In this document: piece by piece, positions 25,606-34,201 of the stretch
How the letters are laid out: the number at the start of each line of letters is the position of its first letter
Numbering within the stretch: position 1 is the first letter of the stretch
Assembly: GCF_021233415.1 (NCBI RefSeq)
Contig: NZ_CP089466.1
Location: 1,798,001 to 1,862,000, forward strand
Source of the DNA: Halobacterium litoreum
GTDB taxonomy: Archaea > Halobacteriota > Halobacteria > Halobacteriales > Halobacteriaceae
DNA: 64,000 nt
Reading direction: 5' to 3'
Position numbers and translations under genes: made by a program
The notes under the pieces: model-generated
The model's input: the letters and a program-made list of their open reading frames with translations, nothing else
Databases searched by the model: none
What the model was told of the DNA's origin: nothing

Positions 25606-25684
25606 CTTCTCCTGCAAACCCGACGACGCAGAATTCGGTCACGAACCCGAAAGCGTTTAGCGACGCGTCCGCACGGTTCTGGCG

Positions 25685-28069
25685 ATGGAGTACGGTGTCG
25701 TCGTTCGGTGGTGGCTGCTCTACCAGGTCCTGCTGGTGGTGGGGTTGCCGTTCGCGTCGCGGGTGTTGCCGGACGCGCCGGACCGCGGGGCGTCGCTGGC
25801 GATGCCGGCGGCGCTGGTGTTGGTGACGGTGCCGACGCTGTGGGTGGGGCAGTACGCGTTCGGGACGTGGGTCGTGGTCGGCGTGGCGCTCGCCGTGTTG
25901 GCGGCGTCGGCGTGGCTCGCGCGCGGCGGTGTGGAGGTCGACAGGCGCGCGTACGGCGAGGTCGTGGCGGTGTTCTCGGTGGCGTTCGCGTTCCTGCTGG
26001 CGCTCCAGGCCGCCGACCAGGGCGTGTATCCGGGCGGCGGCGAGAAGTTCCTCGACTTCGGGATTCTGCAGAGTCTCCTGCGCGCGGACCGCCTGCCGCC
26101 ACAGGACATGTGGTTCGCGGGCGAGCGCCTGATTTACTACTACGGCGGCCACCTGATGGCGGCCGTCGGCGCGCTGTTGACCGGGACCGAGGGCCGGTAC
26201 GCGTACAGTCCGGCGCTCGCAGGCTTCTACGCGATGGCGGTGACGGGCGCGTACGGACTGGCGAGCACGATTGCGAGCGCGCGAAGCGGCGACGACGAGC
26301 CGGTGCGGCAGTCGACGGCGCTGAGCGTCGCGGGCGTCGCGTTCGCGGCGGCGCTGGTGGCACTCGGCGTGTCGTGGTGGGTGGCGATTGTGCCGGCGGC
26401 GTTCGCGTTCGCGGCGGTGACGCAGTCGCGGCGCGTGCGAGCGGGCGTGCTCGGGGCGTTCGCGTTCGGGTTCGCGAGCAACCTCGTGACGCCCGTGCGA
26501 CTGCTCGCGGCGAAGGTTCCGGTCGTCCGGGACGCCGTGGCGGCGGCGGGGATTCAGCCGAACCGCGACCCGACGACGACGCCGGAGACGTTCGACATGT
26601 GGCACGCGAGCCGCGTGGTGGAGAACGGCATCAACGAGTTCCCGCTGTTCGCGTACCTGAACGGCGACCTGCACGGGCACATGATGAGCGTCGCCGTGCT
26701 GTTCCTCGTGGTCGGCGCCGGGCTGGCGTACTACCGGACGCCCGAGGGCGAGCGGTGGCGGCGGCGCGCGCTCGTGTTCGGCGTGTTGCCCGTGCTCGCA
26801 GGGACGATGCTGACCGTGAACACGTGGAGTTTTCCGACGGTTCTCGGCGTGACCGCGCTGTCGGTCGCGCTCGCTGACGCACGGCCCGCGTCGCTGTTCC
26901 CGGTGGTCGACCGGTACGCCGACCGGTCGCTCGCCGTCGCGGACGAAGTGCAGCGCGTCGTGGTGGGCGTCGTCGTCGCGGGACTGGTGGCGGTGCTGGC
27001 GGCCGCGGCGGTGTGGCCGTTCGTGTGGAACGTCCTGCTCGTCGGCGCGTCCAGCCGCCATCCGGCGTTCCTCCCCGACCCCACGCGGCTCGGGTCGTTC
27101 CTGCTCGTCCACGGGCTGTTCCTCGCGGCGTTCGCGGCCTATCTCGTCGCTCGGGTCGCGCGCGACTGGCGGGACTGGGCGATTGCGGGCCTCGCGGCCG
27201 TCGCGGCGGTGGCGTTCGGCGCGTCCTTCGACCTGACGGTCGCGGGCGTCGGACTGGACATGGTCGCGGTGGCGCTCGCCGGCCCGATACTCGGCGCCGC
27301 GTGGCTCCTGCGACGCCGGCGGACGGTCGGCTACGAGGGCGTGCTCGTGGTCGCTGGCGCGGGCCTCGTGATTCTCGTGGAGTTCGCGTACCTCGTGGAC
27401 AACGCGCTCAGCGGGCGGTTCAACACGATTTTCAAGGTGTACGCGCAGGTGTGGGCGCTGTGGTCGATTCCCGGCGGCGTCGCGCTCGCGTCGCTGGCGG
27501 CGCGCCGACCGAGCGCGGACCGCCTCCGGTCGGCCGCGGGCACCGCGTTCGTCGTCGTGCTCGTCGTGTCGGCGTCGGTGTACGGCGGGCTGGCGCTCTC
27601 CAATCACTTCGGGTCGATGGACGACGCGTCGCTGGACGGCTTCGAGGACGCCCACGACAGGTACCCGGCGCAGGCCGACGCCATCGAGTGGCTGAACGAC
27701 AAACCCGGCCAGCCGCACATCACGTCGGCGCCCGGCCTCGAACCGTACACGTGGCAGAACCCGGCGTCGAGTCTCACCGGCATCCCGACGGTCGCGGGCT
27801 GGATTCAGGAGACAATCTACCGGGGCGACGAGGCGTACTGGACGCGCGTCAGCGACCTCGACATCCTCTACGAGACAGAGGACCCCGTCTCCCGGGCGGT
27901 GCTTCTGCGGAAACACGACGTCGAGTACGTCTGGGTCGGCCCGCTCGAACGCGAGCGCTGGGACGTCGCGGAGATGGCCGACGAACCCGGCATCGCGCCG
28001 GCCTACCGGAACGAGGAAGTCACCGTCTACGCCGTGAACGAGACGGAACTGGTGGAGACGAGGAACTAG
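25685..28069 (+). CDS. DUF2298 polytopic membrane protein (GT-C-like)
   Basis: A 794-residue protein with about 17-20 hydrophobic segments. The family signature is seen as NEFPLFAYLNGDLHGHMM (about 317-334), with GERLIYYYGGHLMAA earlier, and PGLEPYTWQNPASSLTGIPT in the C-terminal soluble region. DUF2298 proteins resemble GT-C glycosyltransferases that use lipid-linked sugars; the substrate is unknown. The TATA-like gcgtttagc lies about 28 bases before the ATG. The stop is interlocked (CTAG, 28066-28069) with the stop of the convergent gene. Codon use is strongly GC-rich, in contrast to the adjacent TnpB islet. Confidence 0.85.
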   Translation: MEYGVVVRWWLLYQVLLVVGLPFASRVLPDAPDRGASLAMPAALVLVTVPTLWVGQYAFGTWVVVGVALAVLAASAWLARGGVEVDRRAYGEVVAVFSVAFAFLLALQAADQGVYPGGGEKFLDFGILQSLLRADRLPPQDMWFAGERLIYYYGGHLMAAVGALLTGTEGRYAYSPALAGFYAMAVTGAYGLASTIASARSGDDEPVRQSTALSVAGVAFAAALVALGVSWWVAIVPAAFAFAAVTQSRRVRAGVLGAFAFGFASNLVTPVRLLAAKVPVVRDAVAAAGIQPNRDPTTTPETFDMWHASRVVENGINEFPLFAYLNGDLHGHMMSVAVLFLVVGAGLAYYRTPEGERWRRRALVFGVLPVLAGTMLTVNTWSFPTVLGVTALSVALADARPASLFPVVDRYADRSLAVADEVQRVVVGVVVAGLVAVLAAAAVWPFVWNVLLVGASSRHPAFLPDPTRLGSFLLVHGLFLAAFAAYLVARVARDWRDWAIAGLAAVAAVAFGASFDLTVAGVGLDMVAVALAGPILGAAWLLRRRRTVGYEGVLVVAGAGLVILVEFAYLVDNALSGRFNTIFKVYAQVWALWSIPGGVALASLAARRPSADRLRSAAGTAFVVVLVVSASVYGGLALSNHFGSMDDASLDGFEDAHDRYPAQADAIEWLNDKPGQPHITSAPGLEPYTWQNPASSLTGIPTVAGWIQETIYRGDEAYWTRVSDLDILYETEDPVSRAVLLRKHDVEYVWVGPLERERWDVAEMADEPGIAPAYRNEEVTVYAVNETELVETRN

Positions 28070-28332
28070 ACCGCGAGGTCGCCGGCGCGCTTTTTCACGT
28101 CGAACTCGTCGGCGTCGGCGGTCGTGACGTCGAGGAAGTGCGGGACGAAGTTCCGCCGCTCGTAGTCCTCGCGTTCGTCCGCGTCGCCCATGATACACCA
28201 GAGCTGGACCTCGTCCGGTCCGTGCCAGTCGCCGTTCCGCGTCACCTGAAACAGGACCTTCTCCTCGCCGTCGTACTCGACGACGGCGTCACGGCGGACG
28301 CCGGGGTCGCCGTGGATGATGAGGCGTTCCAT
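28066..28332 (-). CDS. Haloarchaeal small protein, HAH_0734-like
   Basis: An 88-residue protein from the ATG read from 28332. It begins MERLIIHGDPGVRRDAVVEY and has a central NGDWHGPDEVQLWCIMGD. It looks like the haloarchaeal HAH_0734 family of unknown function (recalled from memory). It is small, acidic and soluble. It is divergent from the L44e gene, which starts 120 bases away, and convergent with DUF2298. Confidence 0.7.
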   Translation of the reverse strand: MERLIIHGDPGVRRDAVVEYDGEEKVLFQVTRNGDWHGPDEVQLWCIMGDADEREDYERRNFVPHFLDVTTADADEFDVKKRAGDLAV

Positions 28333-28403
28333 ACTCGCGGGTTCGGAGCATGGCGGATTAAACGCTTCGAAGGCACCCCGACCGCCGCCCCCGAACCAAA
28401 CGG

Positions 28404-28412
28404 ATTTTAAAC
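28404..28412 (+). promoter_or_regulatory. TATA-like box of the L44e operon
   Basis: attttaaac lies about 45 bases before the first gene, so this operon may carry a leader of about 15-20 bases. Confidence 0.45.
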
Positions 28413-28452
28413 AACCGAGTCATAGCGAGGGGTAACAGAGCTGATTCCGCCT

Positions 28453-28734
28453 ATGGAGATGCCACGACGTTTCAACAGCTACTGCCCGCACTGTGAGGAA
28501 CACAACCAGATCGAGGTCGAGAAGGTCCGCTCGGGCCGCTCGTCCGGGATGAAGTGGGACGCTCGCCGCACGAAGCGCGCGAACGGCACCATCGGGAACC
28601 ACGGTCGCTTCTCGAAGGTCCCGGTCGGCAACAAGCCGACGAAGAAGACGGATCTGAAGTACCGCTGTGGCGAGTGTGGGAAGGCCCACCTCCGAGAGGG
28701 ATGGCGTACCGGTCGACTGGTGTTCCAGGAGTAA
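28453..28734 (+). CDS. rpl44e: Ribosomal protein L44e
   Basis: A 93-residue basic protein of normal size. It begins [19 protein letters not shown] and ends [18 protein letters not shown]. The two CxxC pairs bind one zinc ion. L44e is part of the archaeal/eukaryal large subunit near the E site. It is the first gene of a conserved operon, L44e-S27e-aIF2alpha-Nop10-PAC2, and is followed after two bases by S27e. Confidence 0.96.
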   Translation: MEMPRRFNSYCPHCEEHNQIEVEKVRSGRSSGMKWDARRTKRANGTIGNHGRFSKVPVGNKPTKKTDLKYRCGECGKAHLREGWRTGRLVFQE

Positions 28735-28736
28735 CA

Positions 28737-28910
28737 ATGGCTGGAGGATTCTACAAAGTCGAGTGTCCGGATTGCGAGAACGAACAGACCGTCTTCGGGA
28801 AGGCCTCTACGGAGGTCGCCTGTGCCGTCTGCGGGACGACGCTCGCGCGTCCGACCGGCGGCGAGGCCGACCTCCTCGGTGAGGTCGTCGAGACCGTCGA
28901 GGCGAGATGA
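28737..28910 (+). CDS. rps27e: Ribosomal protein S27e
   Basis: A 57-residue protein, [20 protein letters not shown], with a zinc ribbon of two CxxC pairs (C10/C13 and C29/C32). It belongs to the small subunit. It overlaps the aIF2-alpha start (ATGA at 28907), so the genes are translationally coupled. Confidence 0.95.
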   Translation: MAGGFYKVECPDCENEQTVFGKASTEVACAVCGTTLARPTGGEADLLGEVVETVEAR

Positions 28911-29707
28911 AGTACGTCGGCTGGCCCGAGCAGGGCGAACTCGTCGTCGGGAAGGTCGACGACATCGAGGACTTCGGCGTGTTCGTCGACCTCGAAGAGT
29001 ACGAGGACAAACGCGGCCTCGTACACGTCAGCGAGGTGGCCAGCGGCTGGATCAAGAACGTCCGCGACCACGTCAACGAGGACCAGACGGTCGTGGCGAA
29101 GGTGCTGGACGTCGACGAGTCCGCCCAGCAGATCGACCTCTCGCTGAAGGACGTCAACGACCACCAGCGCTCCGACAAGATTCAGGACTGGAAGAACGAG
29201 CAGAAGGCCGACAAGTGGCTCACGCTCGCGTTCGGCGAGGACATGGACGACGACCAGTTCCGCCGCATCGCGAACGAACTGCTCGGTTCGTTCGGGAGCC
29301 TCTACGAGGGGTTCGAGCAGGCCGCGATTCACGGCTACGAGGCCCTCGAAGGCACCGACCTCGACGACGACGAGCAGGACGCCATCGTCGAGACCGCCCG
29401 CGAGAACGTCTCCGTGCCGTACGTCACGGTCACGGGGTACGTGACGCTCACGTCCCCGGATTCGGACGGCGTGGACGACGTGAAGGAGGCGCTGAAGGCC
29501 GCCGAGGGGAACGGCGAAGTCCCCGACGAGGCCGAACTCGACGTGACGTACGTCGGCGCGCCCGAGTACCGGGTGCGCGTGCAGGCGCCGAACTACAAGA
29601 CGGCGGAGTCCGAACTCGAGGCGGCTGGCGAGCGCGCCGTCGTGAAGATCGGCGACCTCGGCGGGGAGGGTAACTTCCACCGGGAGCGCCAGCACGAAGA
29701 GGAATGA
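28907..29707 (+). CDS. eif2a: Translation initiation factor aIF2, alpha subunit
   Basis: A 266-residue protein. The N-terminal S1 domain (about 8-85) includes [20 protein letters not shown], the site equivalent to the eukaryotic regulatory serine region. A helical domain (about 90-170) and the C-terminal alpha/beta domain (about 175-260) follow. As part of the aIF2 heterotrimer it helps bring the initiator tRNA to the ribosome. The operon position after S27e and before Nop10 is conserved in archaea. Confidence 0.95.
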   Translation: MKYVGWPEQGELVVGKVDDIEDFGVFVDLEEYEDKRGLVHVSEVASGWIKNVRDHVNEDQTVVAKVLDVDESAQQIDLSLKDVNDHQRSDKIQDWKNEQKADKWLTLAFGEDMDDDQFRRIANELLGSFGSLYEGFEQAAIHGYEALEGTDLDDDEQDAIVETARENVSVPYVTVTGYVTLTSPDSDGVDDVKEALKAAEGNGEVPDEAELDVTYVGAPEYRVRVQAPNYKTAESELEAAGERAVVKIGDLGGEGNFHRERQHEEE

Positions 29708-29886
29708 AATCCGACATCCGGGTGTGTTCGGCGTGGCGCGAGCGCCACGACCGCCCGGTGTACACGCTTTCTGATACCTGTCCCGAGTGTGGCGCTGACG
29801 CCGCGAACAGCGCGCCGGCGCCGTTCGACCCCGAGGACCCGAATGGGCGCTACCGACGCTCTCTTAAGGAGCGCACCCGCCCGTAG
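29704..29886 (+). CDS. nop10: H/ACA RNP protein Nop10
   Basis: A 60-residue protein starting within the aIF2-alpha stop (ATGA). It holds a zinc ribbon (C8 and the CPEC at about 25-28) and the tail [16 protein letters not shown] that is the Nop10 signature. It binds the pseudouridine synthase Cbf5 in the H/ACA guide RNP. In many archaea the N-terminal ribbon has four Cys; here only three are visible (C8, C26, C29). Confidence 0.92.
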   Translation: MKSDIRVCSAWRERHDRPVYTLSDTCPECGADAANSAPAPFDPEDPNGRYRRSLKERTRP

Positions 29887-29890
29887 GGAT

Positions 29891-30646
29891 ATGGACGAAA
29901 TCGACATCTCGTGGGTCGCCGAGCCGGACCTCGACGACCCCGTGTTCGTGGAGGGGCTGCCGGGCGTCGGCCACGTGGGGAAGTTGGTGGCCGAACACGT
30001 CGTGGAGGAGACGGACAGCGAACTCGTCTGTCGCATCCACAGCGAGCACTTCCCGCCGCAGGTCACCGTGAGCGACGACAGCGTCGCGGAACTCGCGTCC
30101 GCCGAGGTGTACGCGGTCGAGACCGAGGGCCGCGACCTCGTCGTGTTGACCGGCGACCACCAGGCACAGGACAACGTCGGGCACTACCGCGTCTGCGAGG
30201 CGTTCCTCGACGTCGCCGAGGAGTTCGACGCGAGCGAGGTGTACGCCCTCGGCGGCGTACCGACGGGCGAACTCGTGGAGGAACACGACGTGGTCGGCGC
30301 CGTCTCGGACGCCGACATGAAGGCGGACCTCGAAGACGCGGGCGTGGAGTTCCGGAGCGAGGAGCCGGCTGGCGGCATCGTCGGTTCGAGCGGGCTCCTG
30401 CTCGGGCTCGGCGGGAAGCGCGGGTTCGACGCGGCGTGCCTGATGGGGGAGACGTCGGGCTACCTCGTGGACCCGAAGGCGGCGAAGGTCGTGCTCGCCG
30501 TCCTCGAATCCATGCTCGGCTTCGAGGTGGACGAGGAGGCCTTAGACGACCGCGCGGACGAGATGGAGGAGGTCGTCGGTCGCCTCCGCGAGATGGAGGA
30601 GGGCGCGAGCCCCGGCGGCGACGAGGACCTGCGGTACATCGGGTGA
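29891..30646 (+). CDS. PAC2 family protein (proteasome assembly chaperone-like)
   Basis: A 251-residue protein from the ATG at 29891, four bases after Nop10. Family motifs are FVEGLPGVGHVGKLVAEH, GDHQAQDNVGHYRVCEA and GGIVGSSGLLLGLG. PAC2-type proteins form trimers or dimers and are related to a eukaryotic proteasome assembly factor; the archaeal role is not settled. Its place in this translation operon is widely conserved. The tail is rich in Glu and Gly. Confidence 0.88.
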   Translation: MDEIDISWVAEPDLDDPVFVEGLPGVGHVGKLVAEHVVEETDSELVCRIHSEHFPPQVTVSDDSVAELASAEVYAVETEGRDLVVLTGDHQAQDNVGHYRVCEAFLDVAEEFDASEVYALGGVPTGELVEEHDVVGAVSDADMKADLEDAGVEFRSEEPAGGIVGSSGLLLGLGGKRGFDAACLMGETSGYLVDPKAAKVVLAVLESMLGFEVDEEALDDRADEMEEVVGRLREMEEGASPGGDEDLRYIG

Positions 30647-30708
30647 CGGCGGCCCAGTCGGCGTAGGGCGGCGAACGATTCTTCTATCGACGACACCAAC
30701 TCTAGGGC

Positions 30709-31311
30709 GTGCTACCGGCGTGGCTGGCGTGGGGACTGGCCATCACGGGCGTAGTGACCGTAGTGGTCGCCGCGATGTTCGTGCTCGGCGAGCGACTGTT
30801 CCCGACCGAGCCCGTGACGCCCGCCGAGGAGCGCTCCGGGGAGTGGAAGCGCCGGCGCGAGATTCGCGCGTACCTGCGGGCCATCGAGGAGCCGTTCGCG
30901 GAGGACCACTTCGTCGCGGGGACGCACGTCGCTTTCTACCTGCCCCGGCGGGACGTCGCCATCACGTTCGACGCGCCGGACTACTTCCGCATTCGGAACG
31001 CCGAGACGGACGCCGTGCTCGCGGAACACGAGATGCCGGGCGCGCACCTCGGCGGTCGCCTGCCCTTCGAGACGCCGGACCCGGCGGAACTGTTCGACGA
31101 ACCCGAGGCGGAACGAGACGAAGAGGAACGCGTGAGCGACGCGTTCGAGACGCTGGGCGTATCGCGGTCGGCGAGCGAGTCGGAACTGAAGGCGGCGTAC
31201 CGGGAGCGCGTGAAGGAGGTGCATCCGGACCGCGGCGGCGACCGGGAGACGTTCGAGCGCGTGCGGGAGGCGTACGCGGCGGCGCGGCAGGCGGCTACGT
31301 CAGGTCGGTGA
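30709..31311 (+). CDS. Membrane-anchored J-domain protein
   Basis: A 200-residue protein from the GTG at 30709. A transmembrane segment (about 6-26) is followed by an Arg/Glu-rich linker and a middle domain. A C-terminal J domain (about 144-200) has the HPD triad (KEVHPDRGGD), so it can stimulate an Hsp70 (DnaK) at the membrane. The domain order, with J at the end, differs from DnaJ itself. Its 3' end overlaps the convergent regulator by 17 bases. Confidence 0.82.
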   Translation: MLPAWLAWGLAITGVVTVVVAAMFVLGERLFPTEPVTPAEERSGEWKRRREIRAYLRAIEEPFAEDHFVAGTHVAFYLPRRDVAITFDAPDYFRIRNAETDAVLAEHEMPGAHLGGRLPFETPDPAELFDEPEAERDEEERVSDAFETLGVSRSASESELKAAYRERVKEVHPDRGGDRETFERVREAYAAARQAATSGR

Positions 31312-32077
31312 CGCGGTAGTTCGCGGTGCCGTCCCGGAGCGGGTCGGTGACGCGCCCGATGGCGTCGGCGACGGCGACGACGACGACGCGCTGGCCCCTG
31401 CTCGCGGCTTCGGCGGCGACTTCGCCGGCGGCGAACGCGGTGTCGGGTTCGGTGTCGGCCTGTCGGAGCGCGACGACGGCTTCGACGCCCGCCGCGAGCA
31501 CGAGGTCCGCATCCGCGACCGCGTCCCGGAGACGGTCGGCGTCGACGGCGTCGCTGCCGCCCGAGCGCACGGACGGAATCTGGTAGACCGTGACCTCACC
31601 GGGGTCGAGGTCGATGATGCCCTCGAAGCCCGTGACGCCGACCTCCTCGCCCTCGTCGGCGTCGGTGGTGGCGACGCCCGTCGCGGGGCCGTCGTCGCCG
31701 GGCGCGGCGTGCAGGAGGCCGCCGCGCATCGAGAGCGTGACCGTGTCCCCGGATTCGACGGCGCCGAGCGCGATTGCGGCGTCCTCCTGGACCGCACCGA
31801 GGACGTCCTCGGAGACGCGGTCGGCGTACCGGCGGACGTCAGCCGAAGTTCGCAGGAGCCAGTCCACGCCCTCCTTGGTGACGCGGTACCGGGACCGTCC
31901 CTCTTTCGTGACGAGGCCGTCCTCGACGAGTTCGCGGATGTACTCGGAGACCGCTTGGCTCGTGACGCCGACGGCGTTCGCCACTTCGCCCTGACTCACG
32001 GCGGGCTGTCGGTCGGCTATCTCCACGAGGATGCGGAAGCGCGTCGCCGTGCGCTTGTCCGCGAGGACGTCGACCAT
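31295..32077 (-). CDS. HTH transcriptional regulator with C-terminal sensor-like domain
   Basis: A 260-residue protein from the ATG read from 32077. Residues 10-75 form a winged helix (VSQGEVANAVGVTSQAVSEYIRELVEDGLV). The rest has a beta-rich part (about 105-170) and an alpha/beta part with DADLVLAAGVEAVVALRQA and GQRVVVVAVADAIG, which may bind a small ligand. It is conserved in haloarchaea as a DUF7839-like regulator (from memory). The target is unknown. It is divergent from the phosphoesterase gene (80 bases), so that gene is a candidate target. Confidence 0.75.
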   Translation of the reverse strand: MVDVLADKRTATRFRILVEIADRQPAVSQGEVANAVGVTSQAVSEYIRELVEDGLVTKEGRSRYRVTKEGVDWLLRTSADVRRYADRVSEDVLGAVQEDAAIALGAVESGDTVTLSMRGGLLHAAPGDDGPATGVATTDADEGEEVGVTGFEGIIDLDPGEVTVYQIPSVRSGGSDAVDADRLRDAVADADLVLAAGVEAVVALRQADTEPDTAFAAGEVAAEAASRGQRVVVVAVADAIGRVTDPLRDGTANYRVTDLT

Positions 32078-32156
32078 ACGGGGGCGTCGGGCGCCGCCGC
32101 CAAAACCGCATCGGTGGACCGCCGCACCTAACCACCCGGAAACCACACGGTGGCCC

Positions 32157-32852
32157 GTGAGCGACACGCCGTCGTGGGCCGAGTTCGGCGAGCGCGCCGC
32201 GTACCTGCCGGACGCGGACGCGCTCGTGTTGGCGGACGTACACGCCGGACGGGACGCGGCGTCGGACGTCTCGCTGCCCCTCGGGGAGCGCGCGGACGTC
32301 GTGGAGCGCGTCGACGCCCTCCTCGAGGAGTTCGCTCCCGGAACGGTGGTGGTGGCGGGCGACCTCCTGCACGTCCACGGGAGCGTGCCCGAGGGCACCA
32401 CGGAGACGGTCGAGGCGCTCGCGGCGGCCGCCGAGCGCGCGGGCGCGACGTACCGCGTGGTGCGCGGGAACCACGATACGATGTTGGATGCCGTCGGCGT
32501 GGACGCCGAGACGTACGTCGAACTCGCGGACGGAACCGTGGTGTGTCACGGCCACGAGGAGCCGCCGGTCGAGGCGTCTCGGTACGTCGTCGGCCACCAG
32601 CACCCGGCGGTCGAAATCGAGGGGCAGCGCCACCCGTGTTTCCTCTACGGCCCGAACCAGTGCGGGGGCGGCGACGCGCTCGTGTTGCCGGCGTTCACGC
32701 GCCTCGCTCCGGGGACGCTGGTGAATCGACTGACCGAGGGCGCGGCGGTGTCGCCGCTCCTCTCGGACCCGACCGGCTACCGGCCCATCGTCGTGAGCGG
32801 CGGCGAGGCGCTGGGCTTCCCGGCGCTCGGTGACCTACGCGGTCTGCTCTAG
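32157..32852 (+). CDS. Metallophosphoesterase (ICC-like)
   Basis: A 231-residue protein from the GTG at 32157. The metal-binding motifs are in order: LADVHAG (D-x-H), VVAGDLLHVHG (GD), RGNHDTM (GNHD), CHGHE and VVGHQHP (GHxH). This is the archaeal MJ0037-type group. Related proteins cleave phosphodiesters or nucleotides. In many archaea this gene is next to a DEAD/DEAH helicase; that is not the case here. The stop is interlocked (CTAG at 32849-32852) with the convergent flavoprotein gene. Confidence 0.85.
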   Translation: MSDTPSWAEFGERAAYLPDADALVLADVHAGRDAASDVSLPLGERADVVERVDALLEEFAPGTVVVAGDLLHVHGSVPEGTTETVEALAAAAERAGATYRVVRGNHDTMLDAVGVDAETYVELADGTVVCHGHEEPPVEASRYVVGHQHPAVEIEGQRHPCFLYGPNQCGGGDALVLPAFTRLAPGTLVNRLTEGAAVSPLLSDPTGYRPIVVSGGEALGFPALGDLRGLL

Positions 32853-34111
32853 AGGTCGTCGTCGACCGCCTTCGCCGCGTTCGCGCCGCTCTCCAGCGCG
32901 CCGTTGATCGAAGAGTTCTCGGTGTAGTCGCCGGCGAGATACACCGCGCCGTCGGGATCGCGGACGTCCGGGAGCGTCTCGTGGACGCCCGGCGGTTGCG
33001 CGAACTGCGCGAAGTCGATGCGGTCGGTGCGGAGCAACTGGAAGTCGCCCAGCGACGCCGCCGGGAACCACGACGAGAGCGCGTCCCGCGTCCGGGTTTC
33101 GAGGTCACCGTCGGACTCGTCGCGGCGGCCGACGGTGGTCGCGGCGACGAGCGCGCTGCCGTCGGGCGCGTACTCGTCGGCGACGCCGGACATCGCGGCG
33201 ACGGTGTTCGGCACGTCGCCGCCGGCGTTCAGGTGGATGCGGTCGCTGTCCGCGACTGGGTGGCCCTCGGGCACCGCGAAGTGCTGGGTGACACAGCCCT
33301 TCGCCTCTGTCGGAATCGCGTCCACGCCCGTCAGGTCGCGACTCGACTTCGGGTCGGCGGCGACCACCACGGCGTCCGCGTCGACCGTCTCGCCGGGAAT
33401 CTCGACTGCGGGCTCGTCGGCGCGGACGGCTTCGACCGGCGTCCCCGTCTCGATGGTGACGCCCGCGCGCTCGGCGCGGTCGGCCAACTGTTCGGTGATG
33501 GCGCCCATCCCGTCGGCGGGCACGACGGTCTTCCCCTCGGAGAGCATCTTGAACGTGAACTCGAAGACTCGCTTCGACGTGCCGAGACTGCGGTCGAGCG
33601 TGATGCCGCCGTAGAACGGGCGCACGAACCGGTCGACGTATTTCCGGGAGAAGCCGCGGGCGGCCAGCGACTCCTCGATGGTGGCGTCCTCGGCGGCGAA
33701 GATGTCCTCGACGGACGTTTTGCGGAGTTCGGTGGAGAGGCGGAGCGTCCGGAGTTTGTCCGCGGTGGTCACTTCGCGGTTGAGCACCGACGGGACGAGC
33801 GCGCCGAGGTCGCGGAACGGGTCGCCGAGCGTCGAACGTTGGTCGCCGCGGCAGATGACCGCGCCCGGGGAGAACGCGCGCAGGTCGAGGTCGTCGTAGT
33901 CGAGTTCCCGCTTGGCCGCCGGGTACGCCGTGAACAGCACCTGGAACCCGCGGTCGAACGTGAAGCCGTCGGCGCGCGTCGAGCGCACGCGCCCGCCGAC
34001 CTCGGGTTCGCGCTCGAACAGCGTCACCTCGCGGCCCGCCTCGGCGAGTCGGGACGCCGCCACCAGTCCGGCCAGTCCGCCGCCCGCGACGACGACTTCG
34101 GAGTCGGTCAT
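32849..34111 (-). CDS. NAD(P)/FAD-dependent amine oxidase-like flavoprotein
   Basis: A 420-residue protein from the ATG read from 34111. It opens with VVVAGGGLAGLVAASRLAEAG and the following Glu/Arg (EREPEVGGRVRS), the FAD-binding pattern of the phytoene desaturase / protoporphyrinogen oxidase / amine oxidase group. The C-terminal FAD motif is GAVYLAGDYTENSSINGALESG. A role in isoprenoid or carotenoid chemistry is possible but not shown, and no carotenoid genes lie nearby. An open antisense frame continues upstream across thrC and is rejected as coding. Confidence 0.85.
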   Translation of the reverse strand: MTDSEVVVAGGGLAGLVAASRLAEAGREVTLFEREPEVGGRVRSTRADGFTFDRGFQVLFTAYPAAKRELDYDDLDLRAFSPGAVICRGDQRSTLGDPFRDLGALVPSVLNREVTTADKLRTLRLSTELRKTSVEDIFAAEDATIEESLAARGFSRKYVDRFVRPFYGGITLDRSLGTSKRVFEFTFKMLSEGKTVVPADGMGAITEQLADRAERAGVTIETGTPVEAVRADEPAVEIPGETVDADAVVVAADPKSSRDLTGVDAIPTEAKGCVTQHFAVPEGHPVADSDRIHLNAGGDVPNTVAAMSGVADEYAPDGSALVAATTVGRRDESDGDLETRTRDALSSWFPAASLGDFQLLRTDRIDFAQFAQPPGVHETLPDVRDPDGAVYLAGDYTENSSINGALESGANAAKAVDDDL

Positions 34112-34201
34112 GAGCGTGGTTTCAGGCGGCACCGGCAAGAACCTGCAGGGTTCGAGTCCGGAAGGGACAGGGCTTTTCTCCCCGCCCGCGAAGGCTCGGG
34201 C

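Noticed and set aside
25445-28198. A very long open frame antisense to the DUF2298 gene
   Set aside because: It is Arg/His-rich, has no membrane or enzyme motif, and is the usual effect of strong third-position G/C on the opposite strand. The sense protein has clear family motifs.
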